64,000 bases of DNA from assembly GCA_036128855.1 (NCBI GenBank), contig JAYYPW010000013.1:124001-188000 (forward strand), written 5' to 3'. A model generated the notes under the pieces. That model was not told the origin of the DNA and did not search any database. It worked only from the letters and a program-made list of their open reading frames with translations. Source of the stretch: JAYYPW01 sp036128855. Its GTDB lineage: Bacteria > Pseudomonadota > Gammaproteobacteria > Comchoanobacterales > Comchoanobacteraceae. The position numbers and the translations under genes are program-made. This document shows, piece after piece, positions 1-9,549 of this stretch. How positions within the stretch are numbered: the stretch's first letter is position 1; every line of letters begins with the position of its first letter.

Positions 1-1364
1 AATCGATGCAGCATTGGGCGTATATACTATCTAGTGCCTTAAATCTTCTAACAAAAGATGTGAGATTTCGACAAGGTAACTTTCCAGATTCTTTCGATAG
101 TTTTGCAAAAGATATAAAAAAAAGATGGTATGAACCAATTTATATAGCATTTGACCGGGTCCTTGCATGTGAAACATCAGACATAAAAGAATACTTATGG
201 GACGAAAATACTAGCTTAATGATTCCCCCACTAAGAGACGAGACACAAATTAAACGATGCGTTGCACTATTAGAAAACCCAGAGACAAAATTCTGGAAAG
301 AAACAATGTGGCCATGCATATTCAGTACAGATAGTAATATATTAGCCCAATTATTACCCTTTTTATCCAGTGAAACACTAGAATCACAAGATTCTATAGG
401 TAACACCATTGCACATTATGGATTAACTTTCGCATCAACAGACCTCTTTGTAAAAATATTAGACAAAATGTCCATAGATAGTTTACAAATACAAAATGAA
501 AATGGTGATAATGTTTTACTCTATTTGATAGACCAGGGTCTAGAAAGCAGCGATAGTGAATTTGAACATTCAGAAATAACGATACAAATGATAGATATAT
601 TGTGCAAAAAAATGCCTTATGCATATCTCATACACAGAAATTATGAAAGAGAAAATATTCTAGATATGTGCTACAATCAGAATCTTAATATGGCATATAC
701 AATCGAAGCTAGCGAAAACGATAACCCCGAAAAAGTTCAATTAACCACAATAAACAAAGTGTTTTTTCATCTAATAAAAATACTACCTGTAGACATATTT
801 TTTGATGGAAACGAACATTGCTTAGCAAAAAAATTATTTACAGGACCACAGTACAAATGGCTCCAGCCACACAGAATACACATCCTAGAACGTCTTGAGC
901 AAAAGCATCTAGATTTCAAATTTAGTAATGATAGTTCATTTCTACAAACTACATTACAAAAATCCAACCATGAGTGTGCTAAAACATTAATTGGGAAAAT
1001 GAGTCGTGAACAACTCCTATACAAAGATGCTCATAAACAAACAGCCTCAGATATTATCCAAGGCATTATTAGCTGGTGCCCTAGTGTAGATATTGAAAAA
1101 TTTGAACAATCAGCAAAATATATTGCTGAACGAATTGCCTATTTTGATGAAATCACAAAAAAAGAAATAGCAAGTAATAACAAGAAAAATCCTCTTCAGC
1201 CGATATCCACTCATCCCAAAGGTGGAGCACTAGCGTCTGTATCACTGATGAAAAAAAACACAAGCACAGAAAAAGCAACTCAAGATGATGATGAATCAGA
1301 CAGCGATAGCGACAGTGACAAAAGAGGGTTATTTCGAATAACCAATGGTAACAAAAAAATATAG
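1..1364 (+). CDS. Ankyrin-repeat-like protein with acidic C-terminal tract, candidate effector (possibly 5'-partial)
   Basis: The first ATG is at 6, but the frame is open to the window edge, so the gene may begin upstream. From that ATG the product is 452 residues with no signal peptide or membrane segment. Residues about 129-180 resemble two degenerate ankyrin repeats: DSIGNTIAHYGL, then a helix pair, then QNENGDNVLLYLI. A third candidate lies near residue 310. The C-terminus holds a Lys-rich stretch followed by an acidic run, DDDESDSDSDSD. Ankyrin proteins in intracellular gammaproteobacteria are often secreted effectors that bind host proteins, so an effector role is inferred, not shown. 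Acidic Ser/Asp-rich segments also occur in three other unknown proteins in this window. The ankyrin call is by eye on diverged repeats. Confidence 0.6.
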   Translation, partial: SMQHWAYILSSALNLLTKDVRFRQGNFPDSFDSFAKDIKKRWYEPIYIAFDRVLACETSDIKEYLWDENTSLMIPPLRDETQIKRCVALLENPETKFWKETMWPCIFSTDSNILAQLLPFLSSETLESQDSIGNTIAHYGLTFASTDLFVKILDKMSIDSLQIQNENGDNVLLYLIDQGLESSDSEFEHSEITIQMIDILCKKMPYAYLIHRNYERENILDMCYNQNLNMAYTIEASENDNPEKVQLTTINKVFFHLIKILPVDIFFDGNEHCLAKKLFTGPQYKWLQPHRIHILERLEQKHLDFKFSNDSSFLQTTLQKSNHECAKTLIGKMSREQLLYKDAHKQTASDIIQGIISWCPSVDIEKFEQSAKYIAERIAYFDEITKKEIASNNKKNPLQPISTHPKGGALASVSLMKKNTSTEKATQDDDESDSDSDSDKRGLFRITNGNKKI

Positions 1365-1541
1365 AGCAAGACATAAACTTTATATTTGCGCATACAAAAA
1401 AATAATAATGAGATAGACGAAAGTGGTTATTTTAGTCTTGTATTATATTTTATGAAAAAAGAAAATTCTTAGATAAAAATTATTTTTAGAAAAATGCTAT
1501 TTGCCTACTACACAAACCTATGCCATAGTGCAAATAAAGTC

Positions 1542-3332
1542 ATGTTGCATAAAGTTATGTACTATTTTTTTTGTATCTTACTGTCCATATTTTTTACAGT
1601 TAACCAAGCAAGAGAATTGCATTATATAAGCTTAGGAAACGCGAAATATGCTACTGATTTCACACATTTTGAATATACCAACCCAAACGCTCCTCCAGGT
1701 GGGAACCTCACTCAAATAGCTTACGGAAGCTTCGATAATGTAAATCCGTTCATCTTATCTGGAATAGCGGCAAGTGGGCTAGGTAATACTTTTGACTCAT
1801 TAGCAATACGATCATTAGATGAGCCACACAGTGTGTACGGTTTGATTGCAGAGACATTTGACATAGATTATAGTCAAAATAAGATGACGGTTAAAATTCG
1901 TAAAAATGCTTTCTTTTCGGATGGAACCCCCGTTCTTGCACGAGATATTATTACAACTTGGCAAACACTTAAAACACACGGCCATCCATATTATCAACAG
2001 TACTACCGTCAGGTTGCAAAGATTCAGGAAGTTAATGATTACACTGTAATTTATTTTCTACAAGCTCATAACCCCAATACTGAGATATATCTCAATTTAG
2101 CGCAGATGCCAATTTTATCTGCGAATGATCTTAGAGATAGAGATTTTTCAAAAACCCAGACCAAACCACTCATAGGCAGTGGCCCGTATAAAGTACAGCA
2201 ATACCATTTAGGTAAAGATATTACGTATGAGAGAAATCCAAATTACTGGGGTAAACATCTTGCAGTAAACTGCGGCCGTCATAATGTAGACTCAATTAAA
2301 ATTCTATATTATCGCGACTCTGTAGTTGCATTGACAGCGTTTAAAAACCACGAACATGATATCCATTTTGAGAATGTTGCAAAATTATGGGCAACTGGAT
2401 ATAGAGGAAAAGCTCTAAAAAAAGGAAAAATTATCAAAGAAAACATTCCGGATCACAGCCCACAGAGTATGCAAGCATTTGCTATGAACCTAAACAACCC
2501 ATTGTTCAAAGACCGCTTAGTCCGCAAAGCTCTTAACTATGCATTCAACTTTTCTTGGCTTAATAGTAATCTATTTTATGATAGTTATACAAGAACAGAA
2601 AGCTACTTCACTAATAGTCCATACCAAGCTAATCAATTACCGTCAAAAGAAGAATTAGCCATACTTGAGCCCTACAAAGAAGACTTACCCAAAGATATCT
2701 TTGACAATATTTTTCAATTACCCAAAGGTGATGCCTCAGGGAACAATAGAGACAATCTAATTTTAGCTAAGAAGTGGCTAGAAGAATCTGGATGGATAAT
2801 TGAGGGTTTTCATAGAGTGCACCAAAAGACCAAAAAGAGGTTTGAGTTTACTCTTTTAATACAAAGCCCTTCGATGAAACGAATATGTTTACCATTCAAA
2901 GAGAGTTTAGCACGTCTTGGTATAACTATGCATATACAGATGGTATCTCCTAGCACTTGGATAAGAAAAATTAAAGATCATGATTACGATATGACAACTT
3001 ATGTATGGCCACTATCTAATTTCCCAGGTGCAGAACAAATGCTATATTGGCACAGTAAATATGCTGGGAAATATGGTTCTGATAATATTCTAAATTTACA
3101 AAACCCAATAGTAGATAATTTAGTCACTCAGCTTACAAAAGCACAAGATAACGAAACATTAATTAGATACGCACGTGTGTTAGACCGTGTTTTACTAGAA
3201 GGATACTACGTCATTGCACATTGGTATCTTCCCTATTGGCGCATCGCCTACTGGCAAGACATACATCATCCAAAAAAACATCCGCTCTACGGTGTAGACC
3301 TAGCAAGCTGGTGGATTGAAGAAGCTAGATAA
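1542..3332 (+). CDS. yejA: Periplasmic oligopeptide-binding protein YejA (SBP family 5)
   Basis: This is an extracellular solute-binding protein of family 5 for the Yej ABC importer, which takes up oligopeptides and, in E. coli, microcin C. Typical YejA features are visible: an N-terminal PNAPPGGNL segment, the SFDNVNPF segment, GSGPYKV, and a C-terminal half with the WHSKYAG region. The length, about 596 residues, matches the family. ATG 1494 is in frame upstream, but ATG 1542 (or 1557) puts the hydrophobic signal peptide (YYFFCILLSIFF) at the N-terminus, so 1542 is preferred; no convincing ribosome site decides between them. A second SBP gene and yejB, yejE and yejF follow on the same strand. 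Confidence 0.9.
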   Translation: MLHKVMYYFFCILLSIFFTVNQARELHYISLGNAKYATDFTHFEYTNPNAPPGGNLTQIAYGSFDNVNPFILSGIAASGLGNTFDSLAIRSLDEPHSVYGLIAETFDIDYSQNKMTVKIRKNAFFSDGTPVLARDIITTWQTLKTHGHPYYQQYYRQVAKIQEVNDYTVIYFLQAHNPNTEIYLNLAQMPILSANDLRDRDFSKTQTKPLIGSGPYKVQQYHLGKDITYERNPNYWGKHLAVNCGRHNVDSIKILYYRDSVVALTAFKNHEHDIHFENVAKLWATGYRGKALKKGKIIKENIPDHSPQSMQAFAMNLNNPLFKDRLVRKALNYAFNFSWLNSNLFYDSYTRTESYFTNSPYQANQLPSKEELAILEPYKEDLPKDIFDNIFQLPKGDASGNNRDNLILAKKWLEESGWIIEGFHRVHQKTKKRFEFTLLIQSPSMKRICLPFKESLARLGITMHIQMVSPSTWIRKIKDHDYDMTTYVWPLSNFPGAEQMLYWHSKYAGKYGSDNILNLQNPIVDNLVTQLTKAQDNETLIRYARVLDRVLLEGYYVIAHWYLPYWRIAYWQDIHHPKKHPLYGVDLASWWIEEAR

Positions 3333-3390
3333 AGCCTTGTCATCTAGTAAACTTATATTATAATAGCATCTTATTAAATAGGCAGCACCT

Positions 3391-5052
3391 TTGTTATTAC
3401 AACTAACCCTAATGACTCTCAGCCTGATTGCAAATATGTGCACAGCAAACCAAATTCTCAATGATAATGAAACTATCCTAGAAATAAATATTGTAGAGCA
3501 AAGTATTTATCACAAAGAACAAAAGTACAGTCGTAAAAATACAAGTGATATTACAAGTGGTACTTTACACCTCGGACATATTGGTAGCTTTCATCACAGT
3601 AATCCATTTAAAAAATTAGGAAAAATAAGTAAAGAAGCCTATCTAAACTACGACACTCTTGTAACACAGTCGCAGAAAGATCAGAGGATCTATACAGGGC
3701 TGCTAGCACAAAAGGTCATCTTATCTAACCAGAATAGAACCATTACCTACATTTTACATCCCCAAAGTAAATTTCATAATCAAGAAAATGTACAAGCAGA
3801 AGACATTCAAGCAAGTATTATGCATATGCTAAAAAAAGGTCCTTGGCAATACCACAGTCTTAATCAACTACAACCGGTCATAAGTACCCCTAATAGACAT
3901 ACTGTACAGATAGATTGCACCAAACCTGTTAATATAGATACTGTAGTAAGTTTTGGCAGTATTCCAATAGCAAGAAAAACCACACTTGATGACCCTACTC
4001 CGTTAGGCAGTGGCCCTTATCAGTTATCTGCAAACAGAGTAGGAAACTGGACAGAGTTTAAAAGACATAAAGATTATTGGGCACACAAACAGCATCTTCA
4101 ACAAGGGTTATACCATTTTGATAGAGTTATATCTCTTTACTACCGTAATCAACACACAGCACTTGAAGCTTTCAAACGCCACGAATATGATCTAAGAATT
4201 GAGTATTATCATGAAAATTGGCAACAATTAAAACAATTTAGCCAAAAACACAACGACCTTAAGCTAGAGCCAGTAGACCATAATAGACCTATACATATGC
4301 AAGGGTTTGTATTTAATTTAAGTCGATCACCATGGCAGTCTTTAAAAATTAGAAAAGCCATGGAAGATTGCTTTGATTTTAATGCACTAAATAAGCATTT
4401 ATTTCAAAATAATTACCAAAGAATCATAAGTTTTTTTACACATACACCTTACCAAGGTGTTATTGAAGATTACAAAGGTGTAGACAATACAATCGCTTTA
4501 CAGCGTTTAGATCATGAGCTAACTAGTGAAGGCTGGATCATGCATAATAATACACGTCAGCATAAAACCACCGGACAGACTTTACAATTAAAGTTACTAT
4601 TACCCCATAACCACACTGAAAAAGTAGCACATTTTTATGCTAAAGACCTTGCGAAAATAGGAATAATAGTCAGCATACAAAGCCATGAACCGAGCCAATA
4701 CATTCATGCACTCAAAAAAGGTAACTATGATCTTGCTTATACCCATATAGCAAATAATCCACTATCATCCGCGAGCCTAAAAAATGTATGGTTCTATGAT
4801 ATACAGCAAGTTAATCTAGCCACCCTAGCAAATATACATGACACAAAAATACGAGATTTTCTATGCAGAATTGAGCCACCATCCACAAAAAAAACAAAAA
4901 TTGCGCAATTAAAAGACCTTGACAATTATCTTATCCAGCAACATTATCTAATCCCTTTTTGGTATCACAATAAGGAATGGTTAGCGTACTGGGATAACAT
5001 TCATAAACCTCAAAACTATCAACCACATCAATCCTGGCACGGTTTCTTCTAA
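3391..5052 (+). CDS. Second YejA-like periplasmic peptide-binding protein
   Basis: This 553-residue SBP family 5 protein is a diverged paralogue of the upstream gene. Shared marks include the GSGPYQL motif, the YYRNQHTALEAFKRHEYD block (YYRDSVVALTAFKNHEHD upstream) and the HMQGFVFNLS block (SMQAFAMNLN upstream). A short hydrophobic N-terminus (LLQLTLMTLSLIANMCTA) looks like a signal peptide and supports the TTG start at 3391; ATG 3412 would shorten it. The gene lies between yejA and yejB, so one permease/ATPase set is probably served by two binding proteins with different peptide preferences (inference). It is shorter than YejA and has lost part of the N-terminal conserved region. Confidence 0.85.
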   Translation: MLLQLTLMTLSLIANMCTANQILNDNETILEINIVEQSIYHKEQKYSRKNTSDITSGTLHLGHIGSFHHSNPFKKLGKISKEAYLNYDTLVTQSQKDQRIYTGLLAQKVILSNQNRTITYILHPQSKFHNQENVQAEDIQASIMHMLKKGPWQYHSLNQLQPVISTPNRHTVQIDCTKPVNIDTVVSFGSIPIARKTTLDDPTPLGSGPYQLSANRVGNWTEFKRHKDYWAHKQHLQQGLYHFDRVISLYYRNQHTALEAFKRHEYDLRIEYYHENWQQLKQFSQKHNDLKLEPVDHNRPIHMQGFVFNLSRSPWQSLKIRKAMEDCFDFNALNKHLFQNNYQRIISFFTHTPYQGVIEDYKGVDNTIALQRLDHELTSEGWIMHNNTRQHKTTGQTLQLKLLLPHNHTEKVAHFYAKDLAKIGIIVSIQSHEPSQYIHALKKGNYDLAYTHIANNPLSSASLKNVWFYDIQQVNLATLANIHDTKIRDFLCRIEPPSTKKTKIAQLKDLDNYLIQQHYLIPFWYHNKEWLAYWDNIHKPQNYQPHQSWHGFF

Positions 5053-5174
5053 ATAAAATACACATGTAAATCTGCGAAAAAAACTCGTATATTACAAGAA
5101 AAGTACCGTAGAAAAACGCAACATATTGCGAAAATGCTACAAAGCGTTTATGTTAAGGAAAAACGTGTCCGCGT

Positions 5175-6251
5175 ATGCTTCACTACTTTCTCCACCGCTT
5201 ATTACTGATTGTACCTACACTGTGGGGCATCATCACTATGAATTTTTTTATCATACAATGTGTACCGGGAGGCCCTGTGGAGCAAACAATTGCAGAACTA
5301 ACCATGCCAGGTATCCACGCAACAAATAGAATCGACCAACGCAGTGATGCTGGCATCTCAACACAAGGACAAGAAAACCACTCGTCAGGCTTGTCACAAG
5401 ATACGATTAAAGAAATAGAAAAAATGTATGGCTTTGATAAACCGCTTTGGCAACGCTATGTGGACCTACTAAAATCCTATTTAGTCTTAGATCTTGGTAA
5501 AAGCTATTACAGAGATGCCCCTGTTCTTGATATTATTTTAGAGAAATTACCTGTCTCTATGTCACTTGGATTCTGGAGTATTCTATTACAATATCTTATT
5601 TGTATTCCGTTAGGGATACAAAAGTCTCGATACCATAAATCTCGATTTGACATATATAGCACACATCTAATTTTATTAGGTAATGCAATACCAACCTTTC
5701 TTTTTGCGATTGTTATGATTATTTTTTTTGCAGGCGGCGATTATTTACAAATATTCCCTTTGCGTGGATTAGTATCAGATAATTTCGCAAGCCTTAATTG
5801 GTGGCAGAAAATATTAGATTATTTTTGGCACTTGGTGTTACCTATTACGTCGATTATGATAGGCAGTTTTGCAAGCCTTACCATGCTAACGAAGAATGCA
5901 TTTCTAGAGGAAAAAAATAAAACTTATGTACTAACAGCTATCAGTAAAGGATTAAATGCTAATGCCATTATGTACAATCACATATTCAGAAATGCTATGT
6001 TATTAGTAATAGCGAGTATACCTCAAGCAATTATCGAGATGTTTTTTACAGGATCTCTATTAATTGAAATCATATTTTCACTAGACGGGCTAGGTTTACT
6101 AGGATATGAGGCTACGATACAAAGAGATTACCCTATTGTGTTTGGATCACTATATATATTCACTCTGATAGGACTGATAGTAAATATCTTATGTGATGCT
6201 ATGTATAGCATAGTAGATAAACGTATTCACTTTGGTAGCCAACATGATTAA
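5175..6251 (+). CDS. yejB: Oligopeptide ABC transporter permease YejB
   Basis: This inner-membrane permease subunit of the Yej importer has 358 residues. The N-terminus (RLLLIVPTLWGIITMNFFI, then CVPGGPVEQ) is characteristic of YejB, as is the long periplasmic insert before the YGFDKPLWQRY segment. The binding-protein-dependent transport domain occupies roughly residues 130-350 with about five membrane helices, and the EAA-like loop lies near residues 255-275 (ISKGLNANAIMYNHIFRNA). It pairs with YejE to form the channel. The 3' end overlaps yejE by 8 bases, indicating translational coupling. Confidence 0.93.
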   Translation: MLHYFLHRLLLIVPTLWGIITMNFFIIQCVPGGPVEQTIAELTMPGIHATNRIDQRSDAGISTQGQENHSSGLSQDTIKEIEKMYGFDKPLWQRYVDLLKSYLVLDLGKSYYRDAPVLDIILEKLPVSMSLGFWSILLQYLICIPLGIQKSRYHKSRFDIYSTHLILLGNAIPTFLFAIVMIIFFAGGDYLQIFPLRGLVSDNFASLNWWQKILDYFWHLVLPITSIMIGSFASLTMLTKNAFLEEKNKTYVLTAISKGLNANAIMYNHIFRNAMLLVIASIPQAIIEMFFTGSLLIEIIFSLDGLGLLGYEATIQRDYPIVFGSLYIFTLIGLIVNILCDAMYSIVDKRIHFGSQHD

Positions 6252-7266
6252 ACTACACCCCATCACTCAACGCCGTGTACAGCAGTTTTTTGCAAATAGA
6301 TTGGCAGCATGGAGTTTATATGGATTCTGTATTTTAACTAGTGTTTTACTACTCAGCAATTGGATAGCAAACGAGAGGCCTTGGATAATCTATTATGAAA
6401 ACCAATGGTTTTTCCCAATTCTAAAAACTTATCCTGGTACAGATTTCGGAGGGATATTTGCTACAGAGGCGCAATATCAAGACCCAATTATCAAAGAAAA
6501 AATCCAAGAGAAAGGCTGGATGATCATGCCACCCATTGCATATAGCTTTGATACACATGATTTCTACAGCAACCAACCTCAGCCTGCCCCACCCTCCACA
6601 AAACATTGGCTAGGAACAGATGATCAGGGCCGTGATATTTTAGCAAGAATACTTTATGGTGCGCGCTTGAGCCTTATATTTGGCGTATGTTTAACAGGAC
6701 TTAGCCTGATCGTAGGAGTAAGTGTAGGTGCTGTTCAAGGCTATTACGGTGGCACAATAGATCTTTTTGGCCAACGATTTATTGAAATATGGACAGGTAT
6801 GCCAACATTATACTTATTGATCATATTATCTAGCCTTGTGCGACCTAGTTTTTTTTGGTTGATGCTTGTTATGTTGCTATTTGGCTGGGTAAAGTTTGTG
6901 GGAGTAGTACGCGCAGAGTTTTTACGTGCCCGCAATCTAGATTATGTCAACGCTGCAAAATCACTTGGAGTATCAGATCGAACAATTATTTTCAGGCACA
7001 TTTTACCTAATGCGCTAGTAGCGACAATAACCTATCTCCCATGGCATGTAATTAGTGGCATCATGTCATTAAGTGCCTTAGATTTTTTAGGATTTGGTAT
7101 GCCTATTGGTTCGCCATCTATAGGTGAACTGATCGCTCAGGCGAAAAATAATATCCACGCACCGTGGATAGGGCTAAGTGTTTTTGTAGTAATGTTTATT
7201 TTATTATCACTTTTAATTTTTATTGGAGAGGGAATGCGCGATGCCATTGACCCACAAAGAAGATAG
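6244..7266 (+). CDS. yejE: Oligopeptide ABC transporter permease YejE
   Basis: This is the second permease subunit of the Yej importer, about 340 residues from ATG 6244. A TTG at 6232 is possible, but the ATG overlaps the yejB stop in the usual coupled manner. Features: an N-terminal helix, a periplasmic region with HWLGTDDQGRDILARILYGA (the OppC/YejE signature), several membrane helices, and an EAA loop, AAKSLGVSDRTIIFRHILPN, near residues 235-255. The gene ends inside the start of yejF, so yejB, yejE and yejF are one tightly packed transcription unit. Confidence 0.93.
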   Translation: MIKLHPITQRRVQQFFANRLAAWSLYGFCILTSVLLLSNWIANERPWIIYYENQWFFPILKTYPGTDFGGIFATEAQYQDPIIKEKIQEKGWMIMPPIAYSFDTHDFYSNQPQPAPPSTKHWLGTDDQGRDILARILYGARLSLIFGVCLTGLSLIVGVSVGAVQGYYGGTIDLFGQRFIEIWTGMPTLYLLIILSSLVRPSFFWLMLVMLLFGWVKFVGVVRAEFLRARNLDYVNAAKSLGVSDRTIIFRHILPNALVATITYLPWHVISGIMSLSALDFLGFGMPIGSPSIGELIAQAKNNIHAPWIGLSVFVVMFILLSLLIFIGEGMRDAIDPQRR

Positions 7267-8863
7267 CGAACTTCACAAAGATCAAGCTTGTATACCACTA
7301 ATAACAATCAAACAGTTTGGCTGTAGTTTTAGCGATCAAGATTTTCAATTAGAAATAGAGGACTTCAGTATTGCTCCAGGAGAGATTGTCGCACTAGTTG
7401 GCGAAAGTGGCAGTGGAAAGAGCTTATTAGCCCATAGCATAGTACAAACACTTCGTTCTATACCAAATATTAAGCAAAATGGAACTATAAGGTTTAAAGG
7501 CAGTAATTTAGTAAGGTGTAGCGAAAGTAAAATTCGTAAAATTAGAAGTAAATCTATAGGGCTAATGCTACAAGAACCTATGCAAGCATTAAATCCGCTT
7601 CATCCAATTGGATACCAAATTGCAGAAGCCATCGCATTACATCAAAACCTTCGTGGAGATACATTAAACCAGGCCGTAAAAGAGATATTAAAGCAAGTAT
7701 CTCTCGCTAAAGACCAAAATATATCTAAAAAACTACCACATGAACTCAGTGGTGGACAGAGACAACGAGCTTTACTAGGTGTAGCAATTGCCAATAAACC
7801 ACAGCTTTTAATAGCAGATGAACCTACTACGGCACTTGACGCACACACACAGAAAAATGTTCTACAGCAACTAATAAAACTCAGAGAAACTCATAACCTT
7901 GCAATACTGATTATAACGCATGACCTCTATACGCTAAAAGACTTCGCAGACACTGTATACGTAATGCAAAAAGGTAAAATTATTGAGCACAATACCACGC
8001 AAGAGATATTTTCTCATCCAAAACATAAGCTTACGCAAGATTTACTCATGGCACATAAATGGAAAATATATCCTAACCAGAACGCTTCAAGTGAAATAGC
8101 TCTTAGAGCAGAGAAAATACAAGCTAGCTATACTAAAAGTGGCTGGTTTAAAGTACCGGGTAAAAACGCAATAGAAGATGTTGATATTAAATTAGAAAAA
8201 AACGCCAACCTGGGTATCATCGGAGAAAGTGGATCTGGAAAAACTACACTCGCAAGAGCCATTCTACAGCTTTTACCCTATCAAGGAACCATTACCGTAG
8301 GTGATATTTGTTGGACTACTCTAAAACCTAAAGCGCTACGCGAACAACGAAAACACCTGCAGATTGTATCTCAGGATCCTTTTTCAAGTTTAAACCCACG
8401 AATGAGTGTAGCCGAAATTATTGGTGAAGGATTAAACATTCACCACTCCCATTTGACACCTACCGAGCAAGATGAGCGAATAAATTCAATGTTAGAAGCT
8501 GTGGAACTTGATATCGATTGTAAAAGACGTTATCCACATGAGTTTTCTGGTGGTCAAAGACAGCGTATAGCTATAGCCCGTGCGCTGATTATTAAACCTG
8601 ATATAGTTATTTTAGATGAACCAACTACTGCGTTAGATGCCACAATCCAAAAGCAGATTCTTGAGCTATTACTATCTTTACAACGTGCAAGCAGTGTAAG
8701 CTTTATGCTAATCACACACAACTGTAGAATTGTACGTGCATTTTGTCAAAATGTTGCCGTGATGTACCAAGGAAGAGTCATTGAGCATGGTTCTACGGAA
8801 AGTGTATTCCGCGCTCCATCCCATGCGTATACAAAAGCTTTATTGCAAACTCAACATACATAG
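7241..8863 (+). CDS. yejF: Oligopeptide ABC transporter ATPase YejF (two nucleotide-binding domains)
   Basis: This cytoplasmic ATPase of the Yej importer has two fused ABC domains in 540 residues. Domain 1 has Walker A GESGSGKS near residue 55, signature LSGGQRQR and Walker B LLIADEPTTALD. Domain 2 has Walker A GESGSGKTTLA near residue 330, signature FSGGQRQR and Walker B IVILDEPTTALD. Both are followed by a short oligopeptide-transporter C-terminal segment. ATG 7241 is chosen because a GGAGAGGGA ribosome site (7225-7233) sits 7 bases upstream; a TTG at 7223 is in frame but overlaps that site. It overlaps yejE by 26 bases. Confidence 0.95.
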   Translation: MPLTHKEDSELHKDQACIPLITIKQFGCSFSDQDFQLEIEDFSIAPGEIVALVGESGSGKSLLAHSIVQTLRSIPNIKQNGTIRFKGSNLVRCSESKIRKIRSKSIGLMLQEPMQALNPLHPIGYQIAEAIALHQNLRGDTLNQAVKEILKQVSLAKDQNISKKLPHELSGGQRQRALLGVAIANKPQLLIADEPTTALDAHTQKNVLQQLIKLRETHNLAILIITHDLYTLKDFADTVYVMQKGKIIEHNTTQEIFSHPKHKLTQDLLMAHKWKIYPNQNASSEIALRAEKIQASYTKSGWFKVPGKNAIEDVDIKLEKNANLGIIGESGSGKTTLARAILQLLPYQGTITVGDICWTTLKPKALREQRKHLQIVSQDPFSSLNPRMSVAEIIGEGLNIHHSHLTPTEQDERINSMLEAVELDIDCKRRYPHEFSGGQRQRIAIARALIIKPDIVILDEPTTALDATIQKQILELLLSLQRASSVSFMLITHNCRIVRAFCQNVAVMYQGRVIEHGSTESVFRAPSHAYTKALLQTQHT

Positions 8864-8918
8864 CCGTATTTATTTATGAGAAGTATCATGCTAATCTATC
8901 CAAAAATTTGGAGTAGAT

Positions 8919-9422
8919 ATGCAACAATACTTTTTTATTTTAATTAGTTTACTTATACACCAATACACCTATGCAAGTCTTGGTATTGGCGCAGCACAAC
9001 TTGATAGCCTTGCTAATAACACTTCTATAACAATTGATTATGAATCCATGAGTCTTGCTTTAGAAACTGGATTCGGTGTATCCATAGAGAATGATAAAGC
9101 GTTACACGGTGATCTAGATGTGAGTCATGACACCTATCTAACCAGTTATATAGGTATGCTGACCCCCTTGTTTAAAAATCTACATTCTTGTACCGGCGCT
9201 CGTGTTACTTACCATATAGAAGATATGAACAACAGCGAAGAAAAAGCTAAGAATGAAGCAGTTGATCTTGGTTTGTACTCAGGGCTCAAGTATGAACTAG
9301 CAGCACATGTTATGATTTATAGTCGTGTAGAGCCTATTAGTTATCATCAAGGAGATACTACTGTGAAGTCATCATTGCATTTCTTTCAAAACGCAATGAC
9401 AGGGTTCATTCTACACTTCTAG
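8919..9422 (+). CDS. Small outer-membrane beta-barrel-like protein
   Basis: This 167-residue protein has an N-terminal signal peptide (FFILISLLIHQYTYA, cleavage probably before SLGIG). The mature part alternates polar and hydrophobic residues with several Gly/aromatic strand-like segments and ends in GFILHF; a terminal Phe is the usual signal for insertion by the BAM complex. I do not recognise a named family. A GGAG ribosome site precedes ATG 8919. It lies 55 bases downstream of yejF, so it may be cotranscribed with the importer, and 130 bases upstream of the TolC-like gene. A role as a small porin or structural barrel is inference only. Confidence 0.6.
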   Translation: MQQYFFILISLLIHQYTYASLGIGAAQLDSLANNTSITIDYESMSLALETGFGVSIENDKALHGDLDVSHDTYLTSYIGMLTPLFKNLHSCTGARVTYHIEDMNNSEEKAKNEAVDLGLYSGLKYELAAHVMIYSRVEPISYHQGDTTVKSSLHFFQNAMTGFILHF

Positions 9423-9549
9423 CATAAACTCATGGTATATTTTCTTTGCAAGCATTGTTATTATCTGTATACTCAAGATATTCTTATTAAGTAAGAAAAG
9501 TGATAACCTCCAAAAATAATTTCTTATTTCCATAAAAGACATTCTCAAT

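Noticed and set aside
5126..5329. Short frame before and overlapping yejB
   Set aside because: It lies in another frame of the yejB coding sequence and has no recognisable product.
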